Below are positions 9,560 to 19,600 of a DNA stretch of 64,000 nt, one piece after another; the stretch's first letter is position 1; each line of letters begins with the position of its first letter. Source of the stretch: UBA7378 sp049611805 (lineage in GTDB: Bacteria; Pseudomonadota; Alphaproteobacteria; RS24); contig JBMZAX010000011.1 of assembly GCA_049611805.1 (NCBI GenBank), forward strand, positions 1 through 64,000, written 5' to 3'. Below the pieces are notes generated by a model. It worked only from the letters and a program-made list of their open reading frames with translations, searched no databases and was not told where the DNA came from. The position numbers and the translations under genes are program-made.

Positions 9560-9826
9560 GTGATTGAAACAAAATTGACGATCGTCAACCGGCGCGGCCT
9601 GCATGCGCGGGCCTCGGCGAAATTCGTGAAATGCGCCGAGGGGTTTCAGGCCGAAATTCATGTGCGCAAAGATGATGATGTGGTCGTCGCAACCTCGATC
9701 ATGGGTCTGATGATGCTGGGCGCAAGCCTTGGTTCGCAAATCACCCTGCAAGCAACCGGGCCCGATGCCGAAGATGCACTGGCCGCCCTCACCCGCCTTG
9801 TCGAGGACAAGTTCGACGAGCATTGA
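9560..9826 (+). CDS. HPr phosphocarrier protein
   Basis: An 88-residue HPr starting at a GTG at 9560, 7 nt after the EIIA stop. RRGLHARASAKF places the Enzyme I-dependent site at His15, and VATSIMGLMML places the HprK-dependent site at Ser46. Both are intact, so the protein can in principle integrate Enzyme I and HprK signals. A longer reading frame extends back into the EIIA gene, but only the GTG gives the canonical HPr N-terminus. Confidence 0.94.
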   Translation: MIETKLTIVNRRGLHARASAKFVKCAEGFQAEIHVRKDDDVVVATSIMGLMMLGASLGSQITLQATGPDAEDALAALTRLVEDKFDEH

Positions 9827-9863
9827 GGGCCGGAAGGCTGATTTGCAACAGGAGCCTATCACA

Positions 9864-9883
9864 ATATAAAGATTTCTTTATAT
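9864..9883. promoter_or_regulatory. Palindromic operator upstream of ahcY (SahR/SamR-like)
   Basis: A perfect inverted repeat, ATATAAAG-ATTT-CTTTATAT, lies 58 bp before the ahcY ATG. The eight-base arms stand out against the GC-rich surroundings. I recall motifs of this form (ATAAAG...CTTTAT) as predicted sites for ArsR-type SAM/SAH regulators (SahR, SamR) in alphaproteobacterial methionine-cycle genes; that is from memory and not checked. No T-run follows, so it is unlikely to be a terminator for HPr. No SAM or SAH riboswitch was recognised here. Confidence 0.6.
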
Positions 9884-9941
9884 GTTGTTGCACAGCGCGG
9901 GCTTGGCTGTTAAAACCAACACAATTGAAAAGAGGATAGCT

Positions 9942-11231
9942 ATGACCGCAGACTATAAAGTTGCCGATATTTCATTGGCCGATTGGGGCCGCAAGGAAAT
10001 CGCCATTGCCGAAACGGAAATGCCGGGCCTGATGGCCTTGCGCGATGAATATGCCAATGAACGCCCGCTGGCCGGTGCCCGTGTGACCGGTTGCCTGCAC
10101 ATGACAATCCAGACGGCGGTGTTGATCGAAACGCTGACGGCGCTGGGTGCCGAAGTGCGCTGGTCGTCATGCAATATTTTCTCGACACAAGACCACGCCG
10201 CCGCCGCCATTGCCGAAACCGGCGTGCCGGTATTTGCCTGGAAAGGTGAAACGGAAGAGGAATATTGGTGGTGCGTCGAGCAGACGCTGACCGGCCCTGA
10301 CGGCTGGCGGCCGAATATTCTGCTGGATGATGGCGGTGACCTGACCCAGCTGGCGCATGAAAAATACCCCGAAATGCTCGTTGATTGCGTCGGCGTGTCG
10401 GAAGAGACAACGACGGGTGTTTTGCGGCTTTACGAAATGGCCAAAGAAGGCACGTTGAAAATTCCGGCCATCAATGTGAATGACAGCGTAACCAAGTCGA
10501 AATTCGACAATCTATATGGTTGCCGCGAAAGTCTGGTCGATGGCGTGAAACGCGCCACAGATGTGATGATGGCGGGTAAAATTGCCGTTGTTTGCGGGTT
10601 TGGCGATGTCGGCAAAGGTTCCGCCGAAAGCCTGCGCTCGCAAGGCGCGCGCGTGATGGTGACAGAGGTCGACCCGATTTGTGCGCTGCAGGCGGCGATG
10701 GAAGGTTATGAAGTGACCACGATGGAAGATGCCGCCGCGGTCGGCGATATTTTCATCACCGCCACCGGCAATATGGACATCATCACGCTTGACCATATGC
10801 GCGAGATGAAAGACCGCGCCATTGTCGGCAATATCGGGCATTTTGACAGCGAAATTCAGGTCGCCGCGCTGAAAAATTATCAGTGGCACAATGTCAAACC
10901 GCAAGTCGACGAAATTGAGTTTCCCGACGGCAAGCGGATTATTTTGCTGGCCGAGGGCAGGCTGCTGAATCTGGGCTGTGCCACGGGGCATCCAAGTTTT
11001 GTGATGAGTGCATCCTTCACCAATCAGGTTCTGGCGCAAATCGAACTTTGGCAAAATAGCGATAAATATGAGCGTCAGGTTTATGTGCTGCCAAAGCATC
11101 TGGACGAAAAAGTTGCCCGTCTGCACCTAGGCAAGCTCGGTGCGAAATTGACCGAATTGAGCACCGAACAGGCCGATTATATCGGCGTCGGCAAGCAGGG
11201 CCCGTTCAAGCCGGAACATTATCGCTATTAA
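9942..11231 (+). CDS. ahcY: Adenosylhomocysteinase (S-adenosylhomocysteine hydrolase), short form
   Basis: A 429-residue NAD-dependent enzyme that splits SAH into adenosine and homocysteine, relieving product inhibition of methyltransferases. It has SSCNIFSTQDHAAAAIA, the substrate/NAD region NVNDSVTKSKFDNLYGCR, the Rossmann motif GFGDVGKGSA and the C-terminal GPFKPEHYRY. It lacks the roughly 40-residue insertion that most alphaproteobacterial AhcY carry after LDDGGD; here LDDGGDLTQLAHEKYPEM runs straight into VSEETTTGV, as in the human-type enzyme. The ATG at 9942 has AGAGGA 6 nt upstream. The palindrome at 9864-9883 probably controls it. Confidence 0.96.
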   Translation: MTADYKVADISLADWGRKEIAIAETEMPGLMALRDEYANERPLAGARVTGCLHMTIQTAVLIETLTALGAEVRWSSCNIFSTQDHAAAAIAETGVPVFAWKGETEEEYWWCVEQTLTGPDGWRPNILLDDGGDLTQLAHEKYPEMLVDCVGVSEETTTGVLRLYEMAKEGTLKIPAINVNDSVTKSKFDNLYGCRESLVDGVKRATDVMMAGKIAVVCGFGDVGKGSAESLRSQGARVMVTEVDPICALQAAMEGYEVTTMEDAAAVGDIFITATGNMDIITLDHMREMKDRAIVGNIGHFDSEIQVAALKNYQWHNVKPQVDEIEFPDGKRIILLAEGRLLNLGCATGHPSFVMSASFTNQVLAQIELWQNSDKYERQVYVLPKHLDEKVARLHLGKLGAKLTELSTEQADYIGVGKQGPFKPEHYRY

Positions 11232-11274
11232 AGGCGGCTTGCCGCGCCGGTTCGCGCAAAGTACAACAATTTGC

Positions 11275-12849
11275 ATGGATACAGGCGATCAGAGCGATCT
11301 CGTCATTGATGCAGACAATGAGTTTGCGTTGCAAAGATGCGCGTGCTGGCTTGCCGAGATATGCCGGCCCGGAGAGCTGTTCTTTCTGTCGGGTGAGCTT
11401 GGCGTGGGCAAAACCACGCTGGCGCGCGCCTTTATTCAGGCACTCACTGATGCCGATAGGGTGGTGCCCAGCCCCAGTTTCACCCTTGTCCAACCCTATG
11501 ACACGGTGAAGGGCGCGCTTTTGCATGTCGATCTCTATCGCATTTCGCAACCGGACGAAGTGTATGAGCTGGGGCTGACGGATCATCACACAAATGACCC
11601 GGCGGGCGCGCAGGTTGAGCCCATCATGCTTGTCGAATGGCCCGAACATGGCGCGCATGTTCTGCGCAAGCCCGATTTTACCGTCGCAATCACGCAAATC
11701 GGAACGAGCGACCGACGCCGGCTTCGCATCACGGCGAAAACGCCTGCGCGCCTTGAGGCCCTGGCCGCCATCCATGCGCGTGAAACCCGCCTTGTGACAT
11801 TTCTTGCCAATGCCGGATGGTCGGGCGCGACCGTCACGCGCCGCCAAATCGCCGGTGATGCTTCAACGCGTCGCTATGAGAGGCTGCACCGAACCGATGA
11901 GAAGCCCGAAACCGCCGTGCTGATGGACTGGCGCGCGGGCCCCGACGGGCCGCCGGTGGTTGACGGGCAGAGCTATTCAAAACGCGCGCATCTGGCCGAG
12001 GCCGCCGACGCTTATTGCCGAATCTCGCGCCATCTCGCCGATTGTGCGGTCGGTGTGCCGCACATCTACAAGGCTGATGAGGGAGACGGCTTTGTGCTGC
12101 TGGAAGACCTTGGCACGCGCACACTCGATGTCATGGCGCGTGAAAATGATGATGATCTGCCCGCCTTTTATCTGGAGGCGATCGAAACGCTCATTCACCT
12201 GCACAAGGCGGGCGCCCCCGATTTTCTCCATGCCTATGACGGCGATGTCATGGCGGTTGAGACCGGCCTGTTTCTGGACTGGTATCTGCCCGACCGGGGC
12301 CTTGAAATTGCCGCGCCCGCACGCCGGCAATGGATGGATATGTGGCACGCGCTGGCACGTTTGGGCGACAGCGAAGCGCCGGTATGTGTGTTGCGCGATT
12401 TTCACAGCGTCAATCTTTTGTGGCAGCCGCACAAGCAGGGGCGTCATCGTATCGGCGTGATTGACGTGCAGGACGCGCTGGCGGGTCCGGCGGCATATGA
12501 TGTGGTCTCTCTATTGCAGGATGCGCGTATTGATGTGCCGCGACCTGTATCCGATAGATACCTGAACCATTATGTAGAGCGGCGTTTTGGTGCGGATGCG
12601 GATTCCGCGCGCCGGTTTCGCGAAGCATTCGCCATTTTGGGCCTGCAGCGCAATTTGAAAATTGCCGGCATATTTGTCCGTCTGGCCTTGCGCGATAACA
12701 AGCCGCAATATCGGGCGCATTTGCCGCGTATCTTGAATTATGTTGAAACCAATTTGCGCCATGAGGCGGCCGCCCCTGTGCGCCGCTGGCTGGAAACACA
12801 TGCTCCCGATTGGGCCGACCGGACGCATGACCCGCAGGAGCCCGCCTGA
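11275..12849 (+). CDS. TsaE-AmgK fusion: tRNA t6A ATPase plus cell-wall amino-sugar kinase
   Basis: One 524-residue frame joins two proteins. Residues 1-165 are TsaE, the ATPase that works with TsaB/TsaD to form t6A37 in tRNA: P-loop GELGVGKTTLARAF, then PSPSFTLVQPY, LHVDLYRI and LVEWPEH. From about 180 to 500 is an aminoglycoside-phosphotransferase fold like AmgK, the MurNAc/GlcNAc anomeric kinase: catalytic loop LRDFHSVNLL near residue 378 and metal-binding IDVQDALAGP. The adjacent murU supports the AmgK reading. The start is uncertain: a TTG at 11239 is possible, but the ATG at 11275 fits TsaE length. In many relatives the two domains are separate adjacent genes. Confidence 0.88.
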   Translation: MDTGDQSDLVIDADNEFALQRCACWLAEICRPGELFFLSGELGVGKTTLARAFIQALTDADRVVPSPSFTLVQPYDTVKGALLHVDLYRISQPDEVYELGLTDHHTNDPAGAQVEPIMLVEWPEHGAHVLRKPDFTVAITQIGTSDRRRLRITAKTPARLEALAAIHARETRLVTFLANAGWSGATVTRRQIAGDASTRRYERLHRTDEKPETAVLMDWRAGPDGPPVVDGQSYSKRAHLAEAADAYCRISRHLADCAVGVPHIYKADEGDGFVLLEDLGTRTLDVMARENDDDLPAFYLEAIETLIHLHKAGAPDFLHAYDGDVMAVETGLFLDWYLPDRGLEIAAPARRQWMDMWHALARLGDSEAPVCVLRDFHSVNLLWQPHKQGRHRIGVIDVQDALAGPAAYDVVSLLQDARIDVPRPVSDRYLNHYVERRFGADADSARRFREAFAILGLQRNLKIAGIFVRLALRDNKPQYRAHLPRILNYVETNLRHEAAAPVRRWLETHAPDWADRTHDPQEPA

Positions 12850-13568
12850 TGTCGGCACCGATAACCCGCGCCATGGTGCTGGCGGCCGGGCTTGGAACGC
12901 GCATGCGCGCGCGCGCCGAAGACCCGCCAAAGCCGCTTACGGAAATTGCCGGCCGGACATTGCTCGACCGTCTGCTCGATCGTCTGGAAGCGGGGGGAAT
13001 GACCCGCATTGTTATCAATCTGCACCACAAAGCCGAGCGCATTACCCGACATCTGGCGCAACGCGACGGTGTTGAGATCGTTTTTTCCGACGAGCGCGCG
13101 CGCCTTTTGGAAACCGGTGGCGGGGTCAAAAAAGCCCTGCCGCTTCTGGGAGATGAGCCATTTTTTGTCTGCAATGGGGACATTCTCTGGCAGGAAAATG
13201 CCGATATTCTGGCCGCATTGCGCACGCAGTTTGATGCGCGCCGCATGGATGCGCTGCTGATGCTGGCACCGCTTGCCGCCTGCACCGGATATGACGGGCA
13301 GGGCGATTTTGACCGGCATGGGGATGGCAGGTTGACGCGGGCGCGCGGCGCGCAAGCGGCTTTTGTTTTCGGCGGGGTGCAGATTTTGTCGCCTGCCGCT
13401 TTTGACGCGACGCCGGAGGGTGCGTTTTCCCTCAACCATATTTATGACAGCGCCGCCGCGACGGGCAGGCTTTATGGCGCGGTGCTGGACGGGCGCTGGA
13501 TGCATGTCGGCACGCCCGAAGGCGTGCGCGCGGCACAAGCGGTTCTGGCTGCCGGCAGTACGGATTAA
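12849..13568 (+). CDS. murU: N-acetylmuramate-1-phosphate uridylyltransferase
   Basis: A 239-residue nucleotidyltransferase starting MVLAAGLGTRMR, with PPKPLTEIAGRTLLDR and the metal-site region FFVCNGDILW. With AmgK (its ATG shares one base with the upstream TGA) it forms the recycling bypass MurNAc to MurNAc-1-P to UDP-MurNAc, which avoids MurA and can lower fosfomycin sensitivity in other bacteria. MupP, which supplies MurNAc, is not in the window. A 24-bp tandem duplication begins at its last codon. Confidence 0.9.
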   Translation: MSAPITRAMVLAAGLGTRMRARAEDPPKPLTEIAGRTLLDRLLDRLEAGGMTRIVINLHHKAERITRHLAQRDGVEIVFSDERARLLETGGGVKKALPLLGDEPFFVCNGDILWQENADILAALRTQFDARRMDALLMLAPLAACTGYDGQGDFDRHGDGRLTRARGAQAAFVFGGVQILSPAAFDATPEGAFSLNHIYDSAAATGRLYGAVLDGRWMHVGTPEGVRAAQAVLAAGSTD

Positions 13569-13610
13569 ACGCGCTTCCGGCGGCTTGATTAAACGCGCCT
13601 CCGGCGGCTG
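13563..13610. repeat. 24-bp tandem duplication spanning the murU stop
   Basis: GATTAAACGCGCTTCCGGCG... at 13563-13586 is followed directly by a copy at 13587-13610 with two mismatches. The first copy contains the last sense codon and stop of murU. A perfect TATAAT hexamer (13614-13619) follows, 6 nt before the addB ATG. Confidence 0.9.
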
Positions 13611-13625
13611 TGATATAATGGCCGA

Positions 13626-16600
13626 ATGCCCGATTCTTCCAGCCCGCGCCTGTTTACCATTGCGTCCGGACAGCATTTTTTGAACACGCTGGCCGCCGCA
13701 CTGATTGATGAGGGCGCGCGCAACGAGCTTTTTCCGAACCGGACCTTGGAAGATATTTTGCTGCTCTTGCCGACACGTCGGGCGGTGCGCGAAATTTCCG
13801 GCATTTTTCTGGAACTGGCGCAGGCGCGCGGCCGCGATGCGATTTTACTGCCCGAAATTTCCACGCTCGGCGACATTACCGAAACCGGCTATGAAACCGC
13901 GATGCTGGGCGAATTGAGCGCCGATGCGCTGGAAGAGCCGCCCCAAATCGCTCCGCAGGAACGCCATTTCCAGATGATGAACATGATTGCGCGCTGGGCT
14001 GACGCCGGCGGGGTGAAGCTCGATACGGGGCGCATGTCGGCATTGGCGCGCGAATTGGAAACCCTGCTCGACAATGCCCAGAACGAGCAGGTGGATCTGG
14101 CCGGATTATCCGACCTTGTGCCGGACGAATTGGCCGATAATTGGCAGCAAACGCTGGAGCATTTGTCGATCATCACGCAGTCATGGCCGCTCTATCTGGA
14201 AAGCCAGCAACGCCTTGACCCGACAGACCGCCGCAACCGGCTGATGGCGCGACTGGCCGATAATTGGCAAAACACCCCGCCAAATCAGGCAATTGTCGCC
14301 GCCGGTTCAACCGGTTCCATTCGCGCCACGGCGCAATTGCTGAAAGTTGTGGCGCATTTGCCCGAAGGCTGTGTTGTGTTGCCGGGGCTCGACACGCATA
14401 TGCGCGCGCAAGCGCATGAAAAATTGCGCCATGATGCTGCCCATCCCCAATCGGCTTTGGCGGCATTGTTGCACGAGATGAAAGCGGCCCCGGGGGATGT
14501 CGCCGACTGGCCGGGCAGTCATCCGGCGCGGCCACGCACGCGACATATTTTGACCGCGCTTAATCCGGTGCCGTTAACGGCGGATTGGGTGTCGGAAAAA
14601 CCTGTTCCTGACGGGGCGGGTAAAGGGGAGGGTAAAGGGGAGAGTCAAAGCGATGGTGACGGGGATGGCGACCCGGCAATTGCACAAGACATGTCCGGCA
14701 TGGCCCTGCTTGAGGCACCCGACCCGCGCGCCGAAGCCGGTGCCATTGCGCTGGCCATGCGCGGCGTGCTGGAAACGCCGGGCAAAACGGCGGCGCTGGT
14801 GACACCCGACCGGCGGCTGGCGCGGCGGGTTGCGGTTGAGTTGCGACGCTGGAACATAGATGTCGACGATTCCGCCGGCCGCGCGCTTGCCAATACGCCG
14901 CTGGCGCAATTCATGCGGCTTGTGAATGATATGTGCGCCCGCAATTTCGCGCCCGTGCCGCTTCTGGCCGTGCTCAAGCATCCGCTGGCATGTCTGGGGC
15001 GCACGCGCGGGGCGTTGCTGGCAGATGTGCGCCGGCTGGAACGCAAATTTTTGCGGGGGCCGCGCCCCGGCGGTGGGCTTGCGGGTTTGCAAGGCTTGGT
15101 GAACAGCAATAGGGATGATGATGGTGATGCGGGCCCCCGCGCGCTGCTGGCAGAGCTTGACCGCGCCGTGCAACCGCTGGTCGACCTGCCCGATCCGGCC
15201 GCCCTTGATGCGCGCCTTGATGGGCTGGAAGCGGCATGTCGCGCGCTAATGGCGCGGCCCGATACGCCCGCCGATACGGTTCTGGAAGCCGACCCGCATG
15301 GGGCAGACATGGCCGCATTTTTCGAAGGCTTGCGCGAACATGCGGGCCTTTGCGTGGCCATTCCGCAGCAAGACTGGCCGGCGCTGTTCGATTTGTGGGT
15401 GGCGCGCCCCGTGGTGCGCGACCCGCGCCCGCGCGAAAGCCGCTTGTATATTTGGGGTTTGCTGGAAGCGCGCCTGATGCAGGCCGATCTGATGGTGCTG
15501 GGCGGGCTGAATGAGGGCGACTGGCCCAAACTGCCCGAAACCGGGCCTTGGCTGTCGCGCCCGATGCGCGCGCAATTGGGCCTGTCTGCGCCCGAACGCC
15601 GTATAGGCCAGGCCGCGCATGATTTTGTGCAGGCCGCCAGTGCGCCGCAGGTTTTGCTGACCCGCGCCGGAAAAATAGACGGCACGCCGACGGTCGCCGC
15701 GCGCTGGTTGCGGCGCATTGAGACTTTGTGCGGAAAACTGCCGCGCGATGAAGGCAACCGGCTTTTGGAAATCTGGTCGGCACTCGACACGGGCCCGGAT
15801 GCGCCCAAACCTGTTGCGCGCGCGCAATATGCGCCGCCCGTGTCAGCGCGGCCCGCGCAATTATCCGTGACACAAATCGAAACGCTGATCCGCGACCCTT
15901 ATGCGCTTTATGCCCGAAAAGTGCTGGGTTTGCGCGAATGGGAGCCGGTGGACGGCCCGCTTCTGGCGACCCATCGCGGCACGTTTTTGCATGCGATTTT
16001 TGAAAATCTGGTGCGCGACCATGGCGGCGGTTTTCCCGAAGACATGCCCGCCGCACTCATGGGCACGGCGGAAAAACTCGCCGGAGAAATGCCCGGCGGG
16101 GCGATGGTGCTGGATTTCTGGCGTGCGCGCCTGCTCGCGCTGGCCGACTGGTTCGCCACTTATGAGCGCGACCGCGCATATCCGGCAACCAAAGTGTGGG
16201 TCGAGGCGGTGGGCGCATTGCAATTGCAGATTGCCGGCGCACCCTTCACGCTGACCGCCAAGGCCGACCGCATCGACAGGCGCGCCGACGGCACTTACCG
16301 GATTATTGATTATAAAACCGGCCAGCCCCCGACCCAGCGCGCGATCGACAATCATATTGCCGTGCAAATGACGCTTGAGGCGGCGATGGCCGAGCGCGGC
16401 GCGTTTGCCGATGAAGGGGTGCGCGCGGGCGCGGTTTCGGATGTTGAATATCTGCAATTATCGGGTCGCTATCCGCCGGGGCGGGCGCGCGCCGTCAAGC
16501 TTGAGGACGGTTTGTTCGATGCAACGCTTGAAAGCGTCGAAAACCTCATTGCCGCTTATCGCGAGGCCGACAAGCCCTATATCTCGCACGCCCGGCCCAA

Positions 16601-16685
16601 TCTCATCACTTTTGAAAGTCGCTATGACCATCTCGCCCGCGTCGATGAATGGCGCGCCAATATGCGCGGCGGGGAAGACACATGA
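13626..16685 (+). CDS. addB: Double-strand break repair protein AddB
   Basis: A 1019-residue alphaproteobacterial-type AddB, partner of AddA in processing double-strand ends for recombination. The N-terminal part carries an inactivated-helicase fold (LLLLPTRRAVREI). The C-terminal RecB-type nuclease has the core AKADRIDRRADGTYRIIDYK followed by TGQ. The segment VTQIETLIRDPYALYARKVL lacks the Cys ligands of the Fe-S form seen in Bacillus AddB. Near residue 335 is a Gly/Glu/Asp linker (GKGEGKGESQSDGDGDGD) from in-frame 12-bp repeats. No convincing Shine-Dalgarno precedes the ATG. Confidence 0.93.
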   Translation: MPDSSSPRLFTIASGQHFLNTLAAALIDEGARNELFPNRTLEDILLLLPTRRAVREISGIFLELAQARGRDAILLPEISTLGDITETGYETAMLGELSADALEEPPQIAPQERHFQMMNMIARWADAGGVKLDTGRMSALARELETLLDNAQNEQVDLAGLSDLVPDELADNWQQTLEHLSIITQSWPLYLESQQRLDPTDRRNRLMARLADNWQNTPPNQAIVAAGSTGSIRATAQLLKVVAHLPEGCVVLPGLDTHMRAQAHEKLRHDAAHPQSALAALLHEMKAAPGDVADWPGSHPARPRTRHILTALNPVPLTADWVSEKPVPDGAGKGEGKGESQSDGDGDGDPAIAQDMSGMALLEAPDPRAEAGAIALAMRGVLETPGKTAALVTPDRRLARRVAVELRRWNIDVDDSAGRALANTPLAQFMRLVNDMCARNFAPVPLLAVLKHPLACLGRTRGALLADVRRLERKFLRGPRPGGGLAGLQGLVNSNRDDDGDAGPRALLAELDRAVQPLVDLPDPAALDARLDGLEAACRALMARPDTPADTVLEADPHGADMAAFFEGLREHAGLCVAIPQQDWPALFDLWVARPVVRDPRPRESRLYIWGLLEARLMQADLMVLGGLNEGDWPKLPETGPWLSRPMRAQLGLSAPERRIGQAAHDFVQAASAPQVLLTRAGKIDGTPTVAARWLRRIETLCGKLPRDEGNRLLEIWSALDTGPDAPKPVARAQYAPPVSARPAQLSVTQIETLIRDPYALYARKVLGLREWEPVDGPLLATHRGTFLHAIFENLVRDHGGGFPEDMPAALMGTAEKLAGEMPGGAMVLDFWRARLLALADWFATYERDRAYPATKVWVEAVGALQLQIAGAPFTLTAKADRIDRRADGTYRIIDYKTGQPPTQRAIDNHIAVQMTLEAAMAERGAFADEGVRAGAVSDVEYLQLSGRYPPGRARAVKLEDGLFDATLESVENLIAAYREADKPYISHARPNLITFESRYDHLARVDEWRANMRGGEDT

Positions 16686-19600
16686 AGCCGGTCGCGCAAG
16701 CTTCCGCTTCGGCCTGGGTGAGTGCCAATGCGGGCTCCGGCAAAACTTATGTGCTGGTGACGCGGCTGGTGGCGCTGATGCTTTCCGGCGTGGCACCGGA
16801 AAAACTTCTGTGCTTGACCTATACGCGCAGCGCTGCGGCGGAAATGCAGGAGCGGTTGTTTGCGCTTTTGTCCGACTGGACGCTGATGCCGGATGCGAAA
16901 CTTGCCGCGGAAATCGAAGCGCGCCTTGAAATGACGCCGGATGCGCAAACCCTGCGGCTGGCGCGGACGCTGTTTGCCCGCGCGTTGGAAACGCCGGGGG
17001 GCTTGCGCATTCAGACGATTCACGGATTTTGCGAGTCTGTGCTGAAACGCTTCCCGATTGAGGCCGGCCTGTCGCCGCAGTTCAAATTGCTGGACGAGCA
17101 GCAGGCGCGCGCCATGCAGGCCGACCTCGTGCGCGCGCAGATTAACACTGACGATCCGGCGCGGCGCGCCTCGATCGCGCGGCTCACGCGCCATCTCGCC
17201 GAAGATGCGATGGCGCGGCTGGCGGGGGATATTCTCACGCATCGCGACAAGTTTCCCGCCAATGAGGCGATAGAGGCGCGGCTGGAAAAAATCGCCCGGT
17301 CGATGGATTTGCCGGATTGGGCTTTTGATGTCGAAGCGCTTTTGCGCGCCCATGCCGAAGCCTATCTGCCGGAGGTGGCGCCCTTCATTGAGGCATTGTT
17401 GCAAGCATCGGCCAAGTCAGACCGCGCGCAAGGCGAACGGCTGGAAAACTGGGCCACGCGCGCACGCGACGGCGCGCATGCCGGCGCATGGCCGTTTCTC
17501 GAAAGCGTTTTCATGACCAAGGAGGGAAAACCCCGCGCGCGGCTTGTAACAGCCGCATTTGCGGGCGCGCACGCATCCGTCGCCGAGGCGTTGATGCGTC
17601 AGGGCGATGAGGTTGCATTGCTGCGCAATCGTCTGAATGCGGCGCAGGCGCTGGCGCTGACGGGCGATATTTACCGCTTTGCGGCTGACCTCATCACCGC
17701 TTACGAGACGGCAAAAACCCGCCTTGGCGTGCTCGATTATGATGATTTGATTGTCTACACCAACCGCCTGCTCAGTTCGCGCTCTGCGACGCAATGGGTT
17801 TTGTTCAAAATCGACCGCGGCCTAGAGCATATTCTCGTGGACGAAGCCCAAGACACCAGCCCGGCCCAGTGGCAGGTTATTGCCGCGCTGGCGGAGGAGT
17901 TTTTTGCCGGAGATGCGGCCCATGCCGAGCCGCGAACCGTGTTCGCCGTCGGTGATGAAAAGCAGTCGATCTACAGTTTTCAGGGGGCCGACCCGGCGGG
18001 GTTTGAAAAAATGCGCGCGCATTTTGCCGAGAAAACAGAGGCTGGGGGCGGCACGATGAATTTTGTGCCGCTGATTGAGTCGCGCCGCTCTGCGCCCGAA
18101 ATTCTGGCTGCGGTGGATTTGGTGTTTGCCGACCCCGCCCGCGCCGAGGGGCTGATGGCCGCGGGCACGCCGGTTCACCACCTTGCCCACCGCGCGAAAG
18201 ACGCCGGCTATGTCGAGCTGTGGGAGCCCGAAGCGGTGGAGACACCCGATGCGGATTTGCAAATTTGGGAAGTGCCCGATACGACGCCGGATGAAACCGC
18301 GCGGCGCAAACTTGCCCGACGCATTGGTGCGAAAATTTCCGGCCTGATCAATGCGCCCGACAGTCAGATAACGCCGGGCGATATTCTAATTCTCGTGCGC
18401 CGCCGCGATGCTTTTGTCGAAGACATGATACGCGCCCTCAAACAACAGACCCCGCCGATTGAGGTGGCCGGTGCCGACCGCATGAATGTTATGGCGCAAA
18501 TTGCGGTGAAAGATTTGCTGGCGGGCGCGGAGTTTGCCCTCAACAGTGATGATGATATGGCGCTGGCCTGTTTTTTGCGGTCGCCGCCGGGGGGGCTCGG
18601 CGAGGATGATTTGTTCGCTCTCGCGCATGGGCGGCAGGGCAGCCTGTGGCGGGCGCTGGTTGAAGCTTCTGACGCTGAAAATGCCGCACCTGTTTTGCGC
18701 ACTGCGCGCCGGCGGCTCGACTGGTTGCGCCGCGAGGCGGATTATTTGCCGCCTTATGATTATTTTGCGCGGTTTTTGAGCGAGCAGGGCGCTCACGCGG
18801 CACTGAGCGCGCGCCTCGGCGTTGAGATTAACGACCCGATCGGTGAATTGCTGAACCTTGCGCTGGCCTATGAAAGCCAGCAGGCACCCTCGCTTCAGGG
18901 CTTTTTGCACTGGCTGGCGCAAGGCGAACAAAGCCTCAAGCGCGATATGGATGTGCAAACCCACGCCGTGCGGGTGATGACGGTGCATGGGGCCAAGGGG
19001 CTGGAAGCGCCAATTGTGTTTTTGCCCGACACGTGCGCCAATCCCGTCGGGCATCGCCCGCAAAGCGCAGGGCTTTATTTTGCCGCTGACGGCGATGTGC
19101 TGTGGCGCGCCAATGCCGATATTCGCGATGATTATGGCAAAGCATTGCAAGAGCGTCTTGATGCCGACAATCTTAAGGAATCGCGCCGCCTGCTCTATGT
19201 CGCCATGACGCGCGCGCGCGACCGCCTCTATGTCGGGGGCTATTTGAACAAGCGCGGCACGCCGCCAGCTGCCGATAGCTGGTATGCCTATTTGCAGGCA
19301 AGTTTGGCGACAGATGACAATAAGCGCGAGGATGGCGAAGGGCGCACCATCTGGTCGCTGGGTGATGAGGCGCGTGCAGGCCCGCAACGTGATGCGCCGG
19401 CTGAACCGCCCGCGCAACCGCCGGATGTGCCCGCATGGGCGCGGCAATCGCCTGCGCGCGCGCCATTGGCGGCAAAAAACATATCGCCGTCGCAATTGCG
19501 CCCCATGGCATCTGCGCCGTCCAAGGCACAAGAAGAAAAACCGGATGAAAAACCAACAAGTGGGCTGGAGGTGCGCGCGTTTGGAACGCATGTGCACGCG

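Noticed and set aside
9827..9941. A SAM or SAH riboswitch before ahcY
   Set aside because: The leader is short, and the only structure is the AT-rich palindrome; I could not draw a known riboswitch core.
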